A stretch of DNA of 64,000 nucleotides from Ramlibacter aurantiacus (GTDB lineage Bacteria; Pseudomonadota; Gammaproteobacteria; Burkholderiales; Burkholderiaceae_C). A model generated the notes under the pieces. That model did no database searches. It had not been told where the DNA came from and was given only the letters and a program-made list of their open reading frames with translations. The DNA lies in assembly GCF_016722895.1 (NCBI RefSeq), contig NZ_JAEQNA010000004.1, forward strand, positions 337,639 to 401,638, in the 5' to 3' direction. The position numbers and the translations under genes are program-made. Of the stretch, positions 1 through 9,074 are shown one piece after another (the stretch's first letter is position 1; the number at the start of each line of letters is the position of its first letter).

Positions 1-124
1 CCACCAGCTGGTTGCGCGGAATGTCGAGGTCGAGGTTCTTGAGGTTGTGCGTGCGCGCACCGCGGATGGCGATGCGCTGCTGCAAGGCATGGCCCAGGTA
101 GGCGCCGTCGGCGGGGGTGTTCAA
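1..124 (-). CDS. uvrA: UvrA, excinuclease ABC subunit A (5' fragment)
   Basis: Only the first 41 or so codons are inside the window; the gene runs off the left edge. The reverse strand reads IRGARTHNLKNLDLDIPRNQ, the hallmark N-terminus of UvrA just before the first Walker A motif. UvrA is the ATP-dependent damage-recognition subunit of nucleotide excision repair. The frame has no nearby ATG; the best start is TTG at 124-122, giving an N-terminal extension of about ten residues relative to E. coli UvrA. An ATG read from 90-88 is out of frame. No Shine-Dalgarno sequence is visible before the TTG. The gene is divergent from the MFS transporter gene at 302. No obvious LexA box was seen in the 177-base gap. 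Confidence 0.85.
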   Translation of the reverse strand, partial: MNTPADGAYLGHALQQRIAIRGARTHNLKNLDLDIPRNQLV

Positions 125-153
125 GGGCGAAGGCCGGGAAAGAAAAACCAAAC

Positions 154-159
154 ATCATA
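154..159 (-). promoter_or_regulatory. -10-like box for uvrA
   Basis: The minus strand reads TATGAT about 30 bases before the TTG start of uvrA, a five-of-six match to the sigma-70 -10 consensus in an otherwise GC-rich gap. No convincing -35 element stands at 17 bases. Confidence 0.3.
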
Positions 160-301
160 GTTGGGGACGCGCTGGCGGCCGGCTGGCCAGGCCCTGGTTG
201 GCCATGGCGGACAATGCACGGTCCGCCGGCCGGCGCGGCCGCCCGGCACCTCGCCTTCCTTTCCCGTTCCCGTGAGACCTTCTTCTTCCTCTTCCAGCCG
301 C

Positions 302-1510
302 ATGACCGCGCTCGAGCGGCGGGCCAGCGGTTCCCTGGCGTCGGTGTTCGCCGCCCGCATGCTGGGGCTGTTCCTGGTGCTGCCGGTCTTCGCCCTGGAG
401 GCCGCGCGCTACCCGGGCGGCGACGACCCCGCGATGATCGGCCTGGCCATGGGCATTTACGGCCTGACCCAGGGCCTGCTGCAGATCCCCTTCGGCATGG
501 CGTCCGATCGATTCGGCCGCAAGCGCACCATCATCGCGGGACTGCTGGTGTTCGCCATCGGCAGCTTCATCGCCGCGGCCGCCGGCAGCTTGTTCTGGCT
601 CATCGTCGGGCGCTCGCTGCAGGGCGCCGGGGCCGTGTCGGCCGCCGTCACCGCGCTGCTGGCCGACCAGACCCGGGACGAAGTGCGCACCAAGTCCATG
701 GCCCTGGTGGGCGCCAGCATCGGGCTGATGTTCGCGCTGTCGCTGGTGGCGGCGCCGGTGCTGGCCGGCCTGGTCGGGCTGTCTGGCCTGTTCGCCCTCA
801 CCGGGGTGCTGGCGCTGGGCTGCATGGCCATCATCCGCTGGTGGACCCCGCCCGAGCCGGAGCAGCACCGCGCCGTGGCACGCGGCGGGCTCATGGAGGT
901 GCTGCGGCACCCTCACCTGCTGCGCCTGGACGTGGGCGTGTTCGTGCTGCATGCGGTGCAGCTGGCCATGTGGGTGGCCGTGCCGGGCCTGCTGGTCGCC
1001 GCCGGGCTGGCCGCCGAGCACCACTGGCGTGTGTACCTCCCTGCCGTGCTGGCATCCTTCGTCGTCATGGCGGCGGTGCTCTTCCCCCTGGAGCGGCGCG
1101 GCTACCTGCGGGCGGTCTTCCTGGGTGCGGTGGCGCTGATCACGCTGGTGCAGCTGGGCTTCCTGCTGGTGGCGGGCCAGCCGGGCGTGGTCGAGCTGGC
1201 CGTGCTGCTCTTCCTGTTTTTCTGCGGCTTCAACGTGCTGGAAGCCAGCCAGCCCAGCATGGCCTCGCGCCTCGCGCGCGCGCAGGTTCGCGGGGCGGCG
1301 CTGGGCGTCTACAACACCCTGCAGTCCATCGGCTTCTTCGCCGGCGGCGCGGCCGGCGGCTGGCTGGCCAAGCACGCGGGCGTGCATGGCGTTTTTGGCG
1401 CCTGCGCCGCCTTCATGCTGCTGTGGCTGGCGGTCGCCTGGCACATGCGCGCGCCGGTCGCCGCGCCGACGGCCGAGCAGACGCTGGCCGACGAAGCGCA
1501 GGCCACATAA
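302..1510 (+). CDS. MFS transporter (12-TM, drug/metabolite efflux type)
   Basis: A 402-residue major facilitator superfamily protein in the inner membrane. The first half shows the MFS signature between TM2 and TM3 (GMASDRFGRKR, about residues 68-78), and hydrophobic segments follow throughout, consistent with 12 helices. ATG 302 is chosen because the first helix (ARMLGLFLVLPVFAL) starts about 18 residues later; the frame stays open upstream to 161, but that extension is Pro/Ser/Arg-rich and looks untranslated. No good ribosome site precedes it. The proteins closest in length and motif are YajR-type transporters, but the C-terminal YAM domain of YajR is absent. The substrate cannot be read from sequence. 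The stop codon overlaps the probable ssb promoter. Confidence 0.85.
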   Translation: MTALERRASGSLASVFAARMLGLFLVLPVFALEAARYPGGDDPAMIGLAMGIYGLTQGLLQIPFGMASDRFGRKRTIIAGLLVFAIGSFIAAAAGSLFWLIVGRSLQGAGAVSAAVTALLADQTRDEVRTKSMALVGASIGLMFALSLVAAPVLAGLVGLSGLFALTGVLALGCMAIIRWWTPPEPEQHRAVARGGLMEVLRHPHLLRLDVGVFVLHAVQLAMWVAVPGLLVAAGLAAEHHWRVYLPAVLASFVVMAAVLFPLERRGYLRAVFLGAVALITLVQLGFLLVAGQPGVVELAVLLFLFFCGFNVLEASQPSMASRLARAQVRGAALGVYNTLQSIGFFAGGAAGGWLAKHAGVHGVFGACAAFMLLWLAVAWHMRAPVAAPTAEQTLADEAQAT

Positions 1511-1537
1511 TCGCCCGGATCATTCCGGAGGAACCTC

Positions 1538-2071
1538 ATGGCATCCGTCAACAAAGTCATCCTCGTCGGCAATTGCGGCCGCGATCCCGAAATCCGCTAC
1601 CTGCCCTCCGGGCAGGCCGTCGCCAACGTCAGCGTGGCCACCTCCAGCCGCCGCAAGGACAAGACCAGCGGCGAGACGGTGGAAGACACCCAGTGGCACC
1701 GCGTCACCTTCTATGACCGCCTGGCCGAGATCGCCGGCGAGTACGTCAAGAAGGGCCGTCCCATCTACGTGGAAGGCCGCCTGAAGTACGGCAAGTACAC
1801 CGGCCAGGACGGGGTCGAGCGCAACACGGTGGACATCATCGCCACCGAGTTGCAGCTGCTCGGCGGCCGCGAGGGCATGGGCGGTGGCGGTGGGGGTGGC
1901 GGCGACGACGAGTTCGCGGGTGGCGGCGGCGGTGGCGGCGGTGCCCCGCAGCGCCGGGCGGCCGCGCCGGCATCGCGCCCGGCCGGCGGTGGCGGTGCTC
2001 CCCAGCGCCCGGCCCCTGCGTCCAAGCCGGCGCAGGACTTCAGCGACATGGACGACGACATCCCTTTCTAA
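1538..2071 (+). CDS. ssb: Single-stranded DNA-binding protein
   Basis: A 177-residue SSB that coats single-stranded DNA in replication, recombination and repair. Residues 1-110 form the OB fold (begins [20 protein letters not shown]). A glycine-rich linker with two long Gly runs and Pro/Ala-rich segments follows at about 112-165. The acidic tip DMDDDIPF at the C-terminus is the conserved docking peptide for partner proteins. Length matches E. coli SSB (178). A strong GGAGG lies 8 bases before the ATG. A CATAAT box at 1506-1511 overlaps the stop codon of the upstream transporter gene and probably drives ssb. Confidence 0.97.
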   Translation: MASVNKVILVGNCGRDPEIRYLPSGQAVANVSVATSSRRKDKTSGETVEDTQWHRVTFYDRLAEIAGEYVKKGRPIYVEGRLKYGKYTGQDGVERNTVDIIATELQLLGGREGMGGGGGGGGDDEFAGGGGGGGGAPQRRAAAPASRPAGGGGAPQRPAPASKPAQDFSDMDDDIPF

Positions 2072-2100
2072 AGCCTTCATTGCATGTTGATGGAAGGCTT
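2071..2100. terminator. Hairpin after ssb
   Basis: A perfect 8-base stem (AAGCCTTC / GAAGGCTT) with a 14-base loop starts at the last base of the ssb stop codon. A T-rich stretch (CTTTTCTTTCC) comes only about 20 bases later, so termination is plausible but the hairpin is not a textbook intrinsic terminator. Confidence 0.4.
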
Positions 2101-2223
2101 GTGCCCCTGGGGTTCGAGCTTTTCTTTCCTTGGATTCCATGACTGGCGGGTGCGACGGGCCTGACCCCGATGGGCACCGGTCGCGCTGCGGCTGGCGCAC
2201 AGGGCGCGGGCTTGTGCCAGGTG

Positions 2224-3294
2224 TCAGCGCAGCTGATACAGGAAGTACAGCCCCGCGACGTAGGCCACCAGCACCGCCGCCGAGTCTGTGCCCATGCGCA
2301 GCACCGTGCGGTCCTGTCGCTCGATCAGTCCCCCCATGTAGATGGCAGCCAGCAAAGCCCCGAGCAAGCTGGCGAACTGGGAGAACCTGCCCAACTCGTT
2401 GATCACCGGCCCGCCCCGCCAGGCGATGTCCACCACGAACACCAGTCCCACGTTGAACAGGTTGGTGCCGAAGATGTCCGAGATCGCCATCTCCAGCCGG
2501 CGCAGTTTGACCGCAGCCAGGACCGAGCTGAGCTCGGGCAGCGAGGTGGAAATCGCCACTAGCACGGCGCCCACGAAGCTCTGGCCCAGGCCGGTCTGGC
2601 GTGCGAGGGCGTCGCCCGTGCGGCTCAAGACGTAGCCGGCCACGAGGATCGCGAGTCCGCCGAGCGCCAGTTTCCAGGTGAGTGACTTCACCGATTCTTC
2701 GGCCGATGCCGACGCTTGCTGATCGCGCCACTTGCGTCGTTCCTCGCGCCGCCGCCGCTGGCCTTCGGACATGTTGGCGACCCAGGCGTGGCGGTCCTGT
2801 GAATGCGAGATCTTCCAGATCGCGAACACATAGAGCCCCAGCAGCGACCAGGACCATGCACCTGCACCCAGGAAGGCCACGTCGCCCACCATGAGCGCTA
2901 CCGCCAGCAAGGTCAGCAGGAGGATGTTCATCACCACCTGCAGCAGCACGACCGAGGAGCCAGCGACCACGGTCAGCGCGTCTTTTCCGAAGACCGCATC
3001 CGCCACCGCCAGGAGCGCGATCTGCAAGGCGATGCTGCCCAACAGGTTGTTCACCGCCAGCGACGGACTGTCGGTGACCGCCGAACTCAGCGAGACCGCC
3101 ACCTCCGGCAGCGAGGTGATGCCCGCCAGCAGCACCAGTCCCACGGCGGCGTGCCCGACGCCGGTGGCCGTGGCCAGCGCGTCCGCGTAGTGCGCGACTC
3201 GTGTCCCGGCGATCCACACGATGACGGCCGCGACGGCGAATACAGAGGCGTTGAGCCAGAGGGGTTGGCCCTGGAAATCGAGGAGGATACCCAT
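2224..3294 (-). CDS. Sodium/calcium exchanger family protein (CaCA)
   Basis: A 356-residue inner-membrane protein with two internally repeated halves, as in the cation/Ca2+ exchanger superfamily. The two alpha-repeat ion-binding motifs are visible: GITSLPEVAVS (about residues 58-68) and STSLPELSS (about 248-256), each within hydrophobic helices. A charged cytosolic loop rich in Arg and Lys (about 165-190) separates the halves. E. coli YrbG is the nearest well-known bacterial homologue type. It probably exports Ca2+ or another divalent cation in exchange for Na+ or H+; the true ion is inference. It stands alone on the minus strand. Confidence 0.85.
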   Translation of the reverse strand: MGILLDFQGQPLWLNASVFAVAAVIVWIAGTRVAHYADALATATGVGHAAVGLVLLAGITSLPEVAVSLSSAVTDSPSLAVNNLLGSIALQIALLAVADAVFGKDALTVVAGSSVVLLQVVMNILLLTLLAVALMVGDVAFLGAGAWSWSLLGLYVFAIWKISHSQDRHAWVANMSEGQRRRREERRKWRDQQASASAEESVKSLTWKLALGGLAILVAGYVLSRTGDALARQTGLGQSFVGAVLVAISTSLPELSSVLAAVKLRRLEMAISDIFGTNLFNVGLVFVVDIAWRGGPVINELGRFSQFASLLGALLAAIYMGGLIERQDRTVLRMGTDSAAVLVAYVAGLYFLYQLR

Positions 3295-3479
3295 GCAGAA
3301 AGCGTCCCAGGTGGGGTCGCTCGCGATGCTCTCGTGCTCCGGCTCGGTCGTGTGGGTTCGCTTTCAGTTCGGTGGGCTTGTTACCCTGACTTCAGCGGCC
3401 GAACGTCCGCCGCGTAGCAGCAGGCTCGCGCGGGCCTCGACGGCGTCTTGGCCTACGCAATCAGCGCGCAGCCCCCTGC

Positions 3480-4586
3480 TCATCCGCTGCTGTCGATCAC
3501 GCCCCCACCCAGGCAGACCTCACCGTCGTAAAGCACCGCCGACTGTCCCGGCGTGACGGCCCACTGCGGCTCGCCGAACGCCAGGCTGAGGTGGCCATCT
3601 TCGGCGCCCGAAAGCGTGCAAGCCGCATCCTGCTGCCGGTAGCGCGTCTTGGCCGCGTAGGCGCCCGGCACCGGCGGGGTGCCGGCGATCCAACTCGCGT
3701 CCGCGGCCTTCAACTGTTGCGACAGCAGCCACGGATGGTCGTGCCCCTGCACCACCCACAGCACATTCTTCTGCACGTCCTTGCGCGCGACGAACCAGGG
3801 TGCGTGCTCGCCGCCGCCCTTTTGCGCGCCGCGCTCGCGGATGCCGCCGATGCCCAGGCCCTGCCGCTGGCCCAGCGTGTAGAAGCTCAGCCCCTGGTGC
3901 TGGCCGATGGTGCGGCCGCGCTCGTCCTTGATGGGCCCGGGCTCCTTGTGCAGGTAGCGGCCGAGGAACTCGCGGAAGGGCCGCTCGCCGATGAAGCAGA
4001 TGCCGGTCGAATCCTTCTTCTTCGCGTTGGGCAGGCCGATCTCCGCCGCCAGCCGCCGCACCTCGGACTTGTGCAGCTCGCCCACCGGGAACAGCGTCTT
4101 CGACAGCTGCTGCTGGTTCAGGCGGTGCAGGAAATAGCTCTGGTCCTTGGACGGATCCAGCCCTTTGAGCAACTCGAAGCGGCCATCGCGCTCACGCACC
4201 CGCGCGTAGTGGCCGGTGGCGATCTTGCCGGCCCCCAGGCGCATGGCATGGTCCAGGAAGGCCTTGAACTTGATCTCGGCGTTGCACAGCACGTCGGGAT
4301 TGGGGGTGCGGCCGGCCTGGTATTCGCGCAGGAACTCGGCGAAGACCCGGTCCTTGTACTCGGCCGCGAAATTGACGTGCTCGATCTCGATCCCCAGCAC
4401 GTCGGCCACGCTGGCGGCGTCGACGAAATCCTCGTTCGACGAGCAGTAGCCCGTGTCGTCGTCGTCTTCCCAGTTCTTCATGAAGATGCCGACCACCTCG
4501 TGGCCCTGCGCCTTCAGCAGCCAGGCCGACACCGCGGAATCGACACCGCCGCTCAGGCCCACCACCACCCGCTGTCTTGAAACCAT
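3480..4586 (-). CDS. mnmA: tRNA-specific 2-thiouridylase MnmA
   Basis: A 368-residue enzyme that thiolates U34 in the wobble position of Lys, Glu and Gln tRNAs, using ATP and sulfur relayed from IscS through the Tus proteins. The PP-loop that binds ATP is at residues 9-15 (GLSGGVDS). The two catalytic cysteines are in [12 protein letters not shown] (about residue 101) and [10 protein letters not shown] (about 196). The C-terminal beta-barrel tRNA-binding part is present. Length fits the family (360-370). It lies 9 bases downstream of nudJ on the same strand, the same pairing as in E. coli, so the two are probably co-transcribed. Confidence 0.97.
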   Translation of the reverse strand: MVSRQRVVVGLSGGVDSAVSAWLLKAQGHEVVGIFMKNWEDDDDTGYCSSNEDFVDAASVADVLGIEIEHVNFAAEYKDRVFAEFLREYQAGRTPNPDVLCNAEIKFKAFLDHAMRLGAGKIATGHYARVRERDGRFELLKGLDPSKDQSYFLHRLNQQQLSKTLFPVGELHKSEVRRLAAEIGLPNAKKKDSTGICFIGERPFREFLGRYLHKEPGPIKDERGRTIGQHQGLSFYTLGQRQGLGIGGIRERGAQKGGGEHAPWFVARKDVQKNVLWVVQGHDHPWLLSQQLKAADASWIAGTPPVPGAYAAKTRYRQQDAACTLSGAEDGHLSLAFGEPQWAVTPGQSAVLYDGEVCLGGGVIDSSG

Positions 4587-4595
4587 GGGGCCGGA

Positions 4596-5090
4596 TTATC
4601 CCGGCCGCTGCAAGTCCACCACGCTGGGGTCGGTATGGATGAGGGCCAGCGGATGCCGCACGCCCGCCAGGTAGTCCTCCATGCAGCGCAGCACCAGCGG
4701 ACTGCGGTGACGCTCCACGCTGGCGCGGACTTCATCGGGCGTCATCCACAGCGTGCGCACGATGCCCAGGTCGAGCGGGCGCCGTGGATCGTGCGGTCCC
4801 AGCGCGCCGCAGTAGGCAAAGCGCAGGTAGGTCACGTCCTCGTCGGTGCTGGCGCGCTGGAACCGCGACAGGTACACGCCCACCAGCGCCGTGGGCTCGA
4901 AGACGTGCCCCGTCTCCTCCAGCGCCTCGCGCGCGCACCCGTCTTCGGGCGGCTCGCCCGGCTCCAGGTGCCCAGCCGGGTTGTTGAGCCTGAGCCCTTC
5001 GACCGTCTCTTCTTCGATCAACAGGAAACGGCCATCACGCTCGATGATGGCCGCCACGGTGACACTGGGTTTCCAACGGCTGTCGCTCAT
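4596..5090 (-). CDS. nudJ: Nudix hydrolase, NudJ-like
   Basis: A 164-residue cytosolic pyrophosphohydrolase. The Nudix box is intact at about residues 40-62 (GHLEPGEPPEDGCAREALEE, then TG). The opening KPSVTVAAII and the NNPAGHLE segment match E. coli NudJ, a phosphatase of thiamine pyrophosphate precursors and nucleotides. Its place directly upstream of mnmA is the same as in enterobacteria and supports the assignment. The substrate is inferred from family and context only. Confidence 0.88.
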   Translation of the reverse strand: MSDSRWKPSVTVAAIIERDGRFLLIEEETVEGLRLNNPAGHLEPGEPPEDGCAREALEETGHVFEPTALVGVYLSRFQRASTDEDVTYLRFAYCGALGPHDPRRPLDLGIVRTLWMTPDEVRASVERHRSPLVLRCMEDYLAGVRHPLALIHTDPSVVDLQRPG

Positions 5091-5129
5091 GCGGCGCGAT
5101 GATAAGGATCCCTGTCCGCGTCACAGCCA

Positions 5130-5180
5130 GGTCGCCGGTGGCGCCCGGCCGGGGGGAGGCGCCGCAGGCGCTTCGGGGGG
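5130..5180 (-). repeat. Dispersed GC-rich intergenic repeat, copy D
   Basis: Read on the minus strand, this copy begins right after the TGA of the gene at 5181 with CCCCCCGAAGCGCCTGCGGC and continues into CCTCCCCCCGG and GGGCGCCACCGGCGAC. It matches the copies at 10743, 23569 and 53684; its right part is closest to the copy at 23569 (GGGGCGCCACCGGCGGAC). It can fold into GC-rich hairpins and may end transcription. Confidence 0.7.
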
Positions 5181-5903
5181 TCAAGCCTCGTATTCATTCG
5201 CCCCCTGCACCCAGATGAACGACTGCACGTCGATCATGTCGCGCGCCCGCAGCCCGGGGCGGCGCTCGAGGTCGCGGCGGATGATGGCCGCGAAAGTCAG
5301 CAGCGACTCGTACACCCGCCACGAGGGCGCGGGTTGGTAGGCCAGGTCGAAGCCGTAGGCGTGCGAGGCCTTGCGCGTGACGCGCGGTTTCAGGAACAGG
5401 TGCCGGTCGGGCCGGGCGATGAAGCCGAAGGCGGTGACCACCGGCCACGTGAGCACGCGCCCACGGGTGCGCGGCAGCTCGGTCACGGCCTGCAGCCAGT
5501 CGTCGAAGCGGCGCTGCGCCGGGCCGCGGCCCCACAGGAAGGCGTACAGCTCGTGCGCGAAGAGCCGGGCCCCGGCGGCCGGGCGCAGCGCGTCGCGCAG
5601 CGCCATCTTCTCGAACGAGAACAGCAGGTTGGTGCGCGACTCGATGCGCAGGGCGGTGTCGGCGATCTGCCGGTATTCGCCACGGGCGAGCAGCTTGCGA
5701 AAGGCGTCCGGGCCGAGTTCGGCCTGCCACTCCATGTGGGCACGTTCGCGGTGCGATCGCTCGGCGATCAGGTACGCCTCGTCGCTGAAACCGTCGGGGT
5801 AATAGAGCTCGAATTTGCGGCGACAACGCGCCGCACCGAGGTAGCTGACGTTGTTCGCGCGCGCGCCGCCAGCGCTTTGGGAGAGGTGTGCCAGTCGTGC
5901 CAT
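5181..5903 (-). CDS. Conserved-looking protein of unknown function
   Basis: I do not recognise this 240-residue protein. It looks soluble, with no signal peptide or membrane helix, and is rich in Arg and aromatic residues. It opens with MARLAHLSQSAGGARANNVSYLG and has a central segment with alternating charged and aromatic residues (MEWQAELG, FSFEKMALRDALR, YAFLWGRG), which looks like a real, folded protein rather than a chance frame. The stop codon abuts repeat copy D. It is divergent from pntAA, with a 176-base gap between. Coding bias matches its neighbours. Confidence 0.75.
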   Translation of the reverse strand: MARLAHLSQSAGGARANNVSYLGAARCRRKFELYYPDGFSDEAYLIAERSHRERAHMEWQAELGPDAFRKLLARGEYRQIADTALRIESRTNLLFSFEKMALRDALRPAAGARLFAHELYAFLWGRGPAQRRFDDWLQAVTELPRTRGRVLTWPVVTAFGFIARPDRHLFLKPRVTRKASHAYGFDLAYQPAPSWRVYESLLTFAAIIRRDLERRPGLRARDMIDVQSFIWVQGANEYEA

Positions 5904-5952
5904 CGCGGCAGTTTTTGGTCTGGGCCATGCTCAGCAATGTCGGACGCCGCCT

Positions 5953-5971
5953 CGGGTCCTTGTAGGACCCG
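5953..5971. other. Perfect inverted repeat between divergent genes
   Basis: CGGGTCCT-TGT-AGGACCCG, an 8-base perfect stem with a 3-base loop, lies between the unknown gene at 5903 and pntAA at 6080. It could be an operator, a hairpin in the leader of either transcript, or chance. No T tract follows on either strand. Confidence 0.4.
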
Positions 5972-6079
5972 TCTGCGCCAGCGCGGCGCCTGCGCCCGGG
6001 GCGGATGAGCGCTTCATGTAAGCTCCTGTTGCGCCCCGACACGATTCCGGTCCCCTTCAGAATTCCGAGGAGAGCCTTC

Positions 6080-7198
<1,119 letters not shown>

Positions 7199-7513
7199 AT
7201 GGACATCTCACCCACCGTCATCAACCTGATCATCTTCGTGCTGGCGGTCTACGTCGGCTACCACGTGGTCTGGAACGTCACCCCTGCGCTGCATACGCCG
7301 CTGATGGCGGTGACCAATGCGATCTCGGCCATCGTGATCGTCGGGGCCATGCTGGCGGCGGCGCTCACCGTCGGCGGCTGGGCCAAGACCATGGGCGTGC
7401 TGGCCGTGGCACTGGCCGCGGTCAACGTCTTCGGCGGCTTCCTGGTCACGCGCCGCATGCTGGAGATGTTCAGGAAGAAGGAGCGCAAGCAACCGGGGGA
7501 GGGGGCCAAATGA
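7199..7513 (+). CDS. pntAB: NAD(P) transhydrogenase subunit alpha, part 2
   Basis: A 104-residue integral membrane protein corresponding to the C-terminal membrane domain of fused PntA. Three hydrophobic helices are visible (about residues 8-27, 38-60 and 65-85), followed by a Lys-rich tail. It forms part of the proton channel with PntB. The ATG directly follows the pntAA stop codon, and its own TGA overlaps the pntB start (ATGA), so translation is probably coupled through all three genes. Confidence 0.93.
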   Translation: MDISPTVINLIIFVLAVYVGYHVVWNVTPALHTPLMAVTNAISAIVIVGAMLAAALTVGGWAKTMGVLAVALAAVNVFGGFLVTRRMLEMFRKKERKQPGEGAK

Positions 7514-8940
7514 TTCTCAGCATGAACCTCGTGACGCTGCTGTACCTGGTGGCGTCGGTGTGCTTCATCCAGGCCCTCAAGGGCTTGTCGCATCCCACCA
7601 CCTCGATCCGCGGCAACCTGTTCGGCATGGCCGGCATGGCCATCGCCATCGTCACCACCGCGGCCCTCATCGTCGGCCTGACCGGCGGCATGGGAGCAGG
7701 CCTGGGCTGGGTGCTGCTGGGGCTGCTGGTCGGCGGCTCCGTGGGGGCCGTGATGGCCTTCCGCGTCGAGATGACCAAGATGCCCGAGCTGGTCGCCTTC
7801 ATGCACAGCATGATCGGCCTGGCGGCGGTGTTCATCGCGGTGGCGGCCGTCACCGAGCCGCAGGCCTTCGGCATCGCCCGCGCCGTGGGCGAGATCCCGG
7901 CGGGCAACCGGCTCGAGCTGTTCCTGGGCGCGGCCATCGGCGCCATCACCTTCTCGGGTTCGGTGATCGCCTTCGGCAAGCTCTCCGGACGCTACAAGTT
8001 CCGGCTGTTCAGGGGCGCACCGGTGGTGTTCGCGGGGCAGCACATGCTGAACCTGGCGCTCGGCGTGGCGACCGTGGTCCTGGGCCTGTTCTTCATGGCC
8101 ACTGAAAACTGGCCGGCGTTCTACCTGATGCTGCTGCTGTCTTTCGTGCTGGGCGTGCTGATCATCATCCCGATCGGCGGGGCCGACATGCCGGTGGTGG
8201 TGTCGATGCTCAACTCGTACTCGGGCTGGGCGGCGGCAGGCATCGGCTTCTCGCTGAACAACAGCATGCTGATCATCGCCGGCTCGCTGGTGGGGTCGTC
8301 CGGCGCCATCCTGTCCTACATCATGTGCAAGGCGATGAACCGGTCGTTCTTCAACGTGATCCTGGGCGGCTTCGGCGGTGACACCGCGGCCGCGGCGGCG
8401 GGGGATGCGGTGCAGCGCAGCGTCAAGAGCGGCAGCGCCGACGACGCGGCGTTCATCCTGGGCAACGCGGAGACGGTGGTGATCGTGCCCGGCTACGGCC
8501 TGGCGGTGGCGCGGGCGCAGCACGCCGTGAAGGAGCTGGCCGAGAAGCTCACGCACAAGGGCATCACGGTGAAGTACGCCATCCACCCCGTGGCCGGCCG
8601 CATGCCCGGCCACATGAACGTGCTGCTGGCCGAGGCCGAGGTGCCCTACGACCAGGTGTTCGAGATGGAGGACATCAACGGCGAGTTCGGCCAGGTCGAC
8701 GTGGCCATCGTGCTGGGCGCCAACGACGTGGTGAACCCGGCGGCGCTGCAAAAGGGCACCTCCATCTACGGAATGCCCATCCTCGAGGCCTACAAGGCCA
8801 AGACCATCATCGTGAACAAGCGCTCCATGGCCGCGGGCTACGCCGGCCTGGACAACGAGCTGTTCTACATGGACAAGACCATGATGGTGTTCGGCGACGC
8901 CAAGAAGGTGGTCGAGGACATGGTCAAGGCGGTCGAGTAG
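7510..8940 (+). CDS. pntB: NAD(P) transhydrogenase subunit beta
   Basis: A 476-residue membrane protein. The first 280 or so residues hold the multiple helices of the proton channel. The C-terminal 190 residues form domain III, which binds NADP(H), with the segment [18 protein letters not shown] and the motif [18 protein letters not shown]. The start overlaps the end of pntAB by four bases; a second in-frame ATG four codons later (7522) is also possible. Length is close to E. coli PntB (462). Together the three gene products form the complete enzyme. A 6-base stem at 8953-8972 lies after the stop but lacks a T tract. Confidence 0.96.
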   Translation: MILSMNLVTLLYLVASVCFIQALKGLSHPTTSIRGNLFGMAGMAIAIVTTAALIVGLTGGMGAGLGWVLLGLLVGGSVGAVMAFRVEMTKMPELVAFMHSMIGLAAVFIAVAAVTEPQAFGIARAVGEIPAGNRLELFLGAAIGAITFSGSVIAFGKLSGRYKFRLFRGAPVVFAGQHMLNLALGVATVVLGLFFMATENWPAFYLMLLLSFVLGVLIIIPIGGADMPVVVSMLNSYSGWAAAGIGFSLNNSMLIIAGSLVGSSGAILSYIMCKAMNRSFFNVILGGFGGDTAAAAAGDAVQRSVKSGSADDAAFILGNAETVVIVPGYGLAVARAQHAVKELAEKLTHKGITVKYAIHPVAGRMPGHMNVLLAEAEVPYDQVFEMEDINGEFGQVDVAIVLGANDVVNPAALQKGTSIYGMPILEAYKAKTIIVNKRSMAAGYAGLDNELFYMDKTMMVFGDAKKVVEDMVKAVE

Positions 8941-9074
8941 ACGGCCGGCAAACCCTGGCAGTGGCACCAGGGCCCCGTGTCCTGCTAGGGAAAACAGGTG
9001 CCGGCGGGACTGCTGTGCTCGCTAACAATTTGGCAGCCCGTGCTTTCGGGCCTCGCCGAATTGGAGGACACACC

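Noticed and set aside
88..90. ATG on the minus strand as a uvrA start
   Set aside because: It is out of frame with the conserved UvrA N-terminus; TTG at 124-122 is in frame.
155..1444. A 429-codon minus-strand frame opposite the MFS transporter gene
   Set aside because: His/Gln/Arg-rich shadow of the real gene; no domain seen.
1880..2020. Glycine-codon repeats as a possible tandem repeat or regulatory array
   Set aside because: They are the low-complexity linker of SSB, which is normal for the family.
7258..8967. A 569-codon minus-strand frame across pntAB and pntB
   Set aside because: Antisense to conserved transhydrogenase genes, with composition biased to His, Gly, Val and Gln; no motif or ribosome site supports it.
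8953..8972. Terminator of pntB
   Set aside because: The 6-base stem CCCTGG/CCAGGG has no T tract; not strong enough to call.
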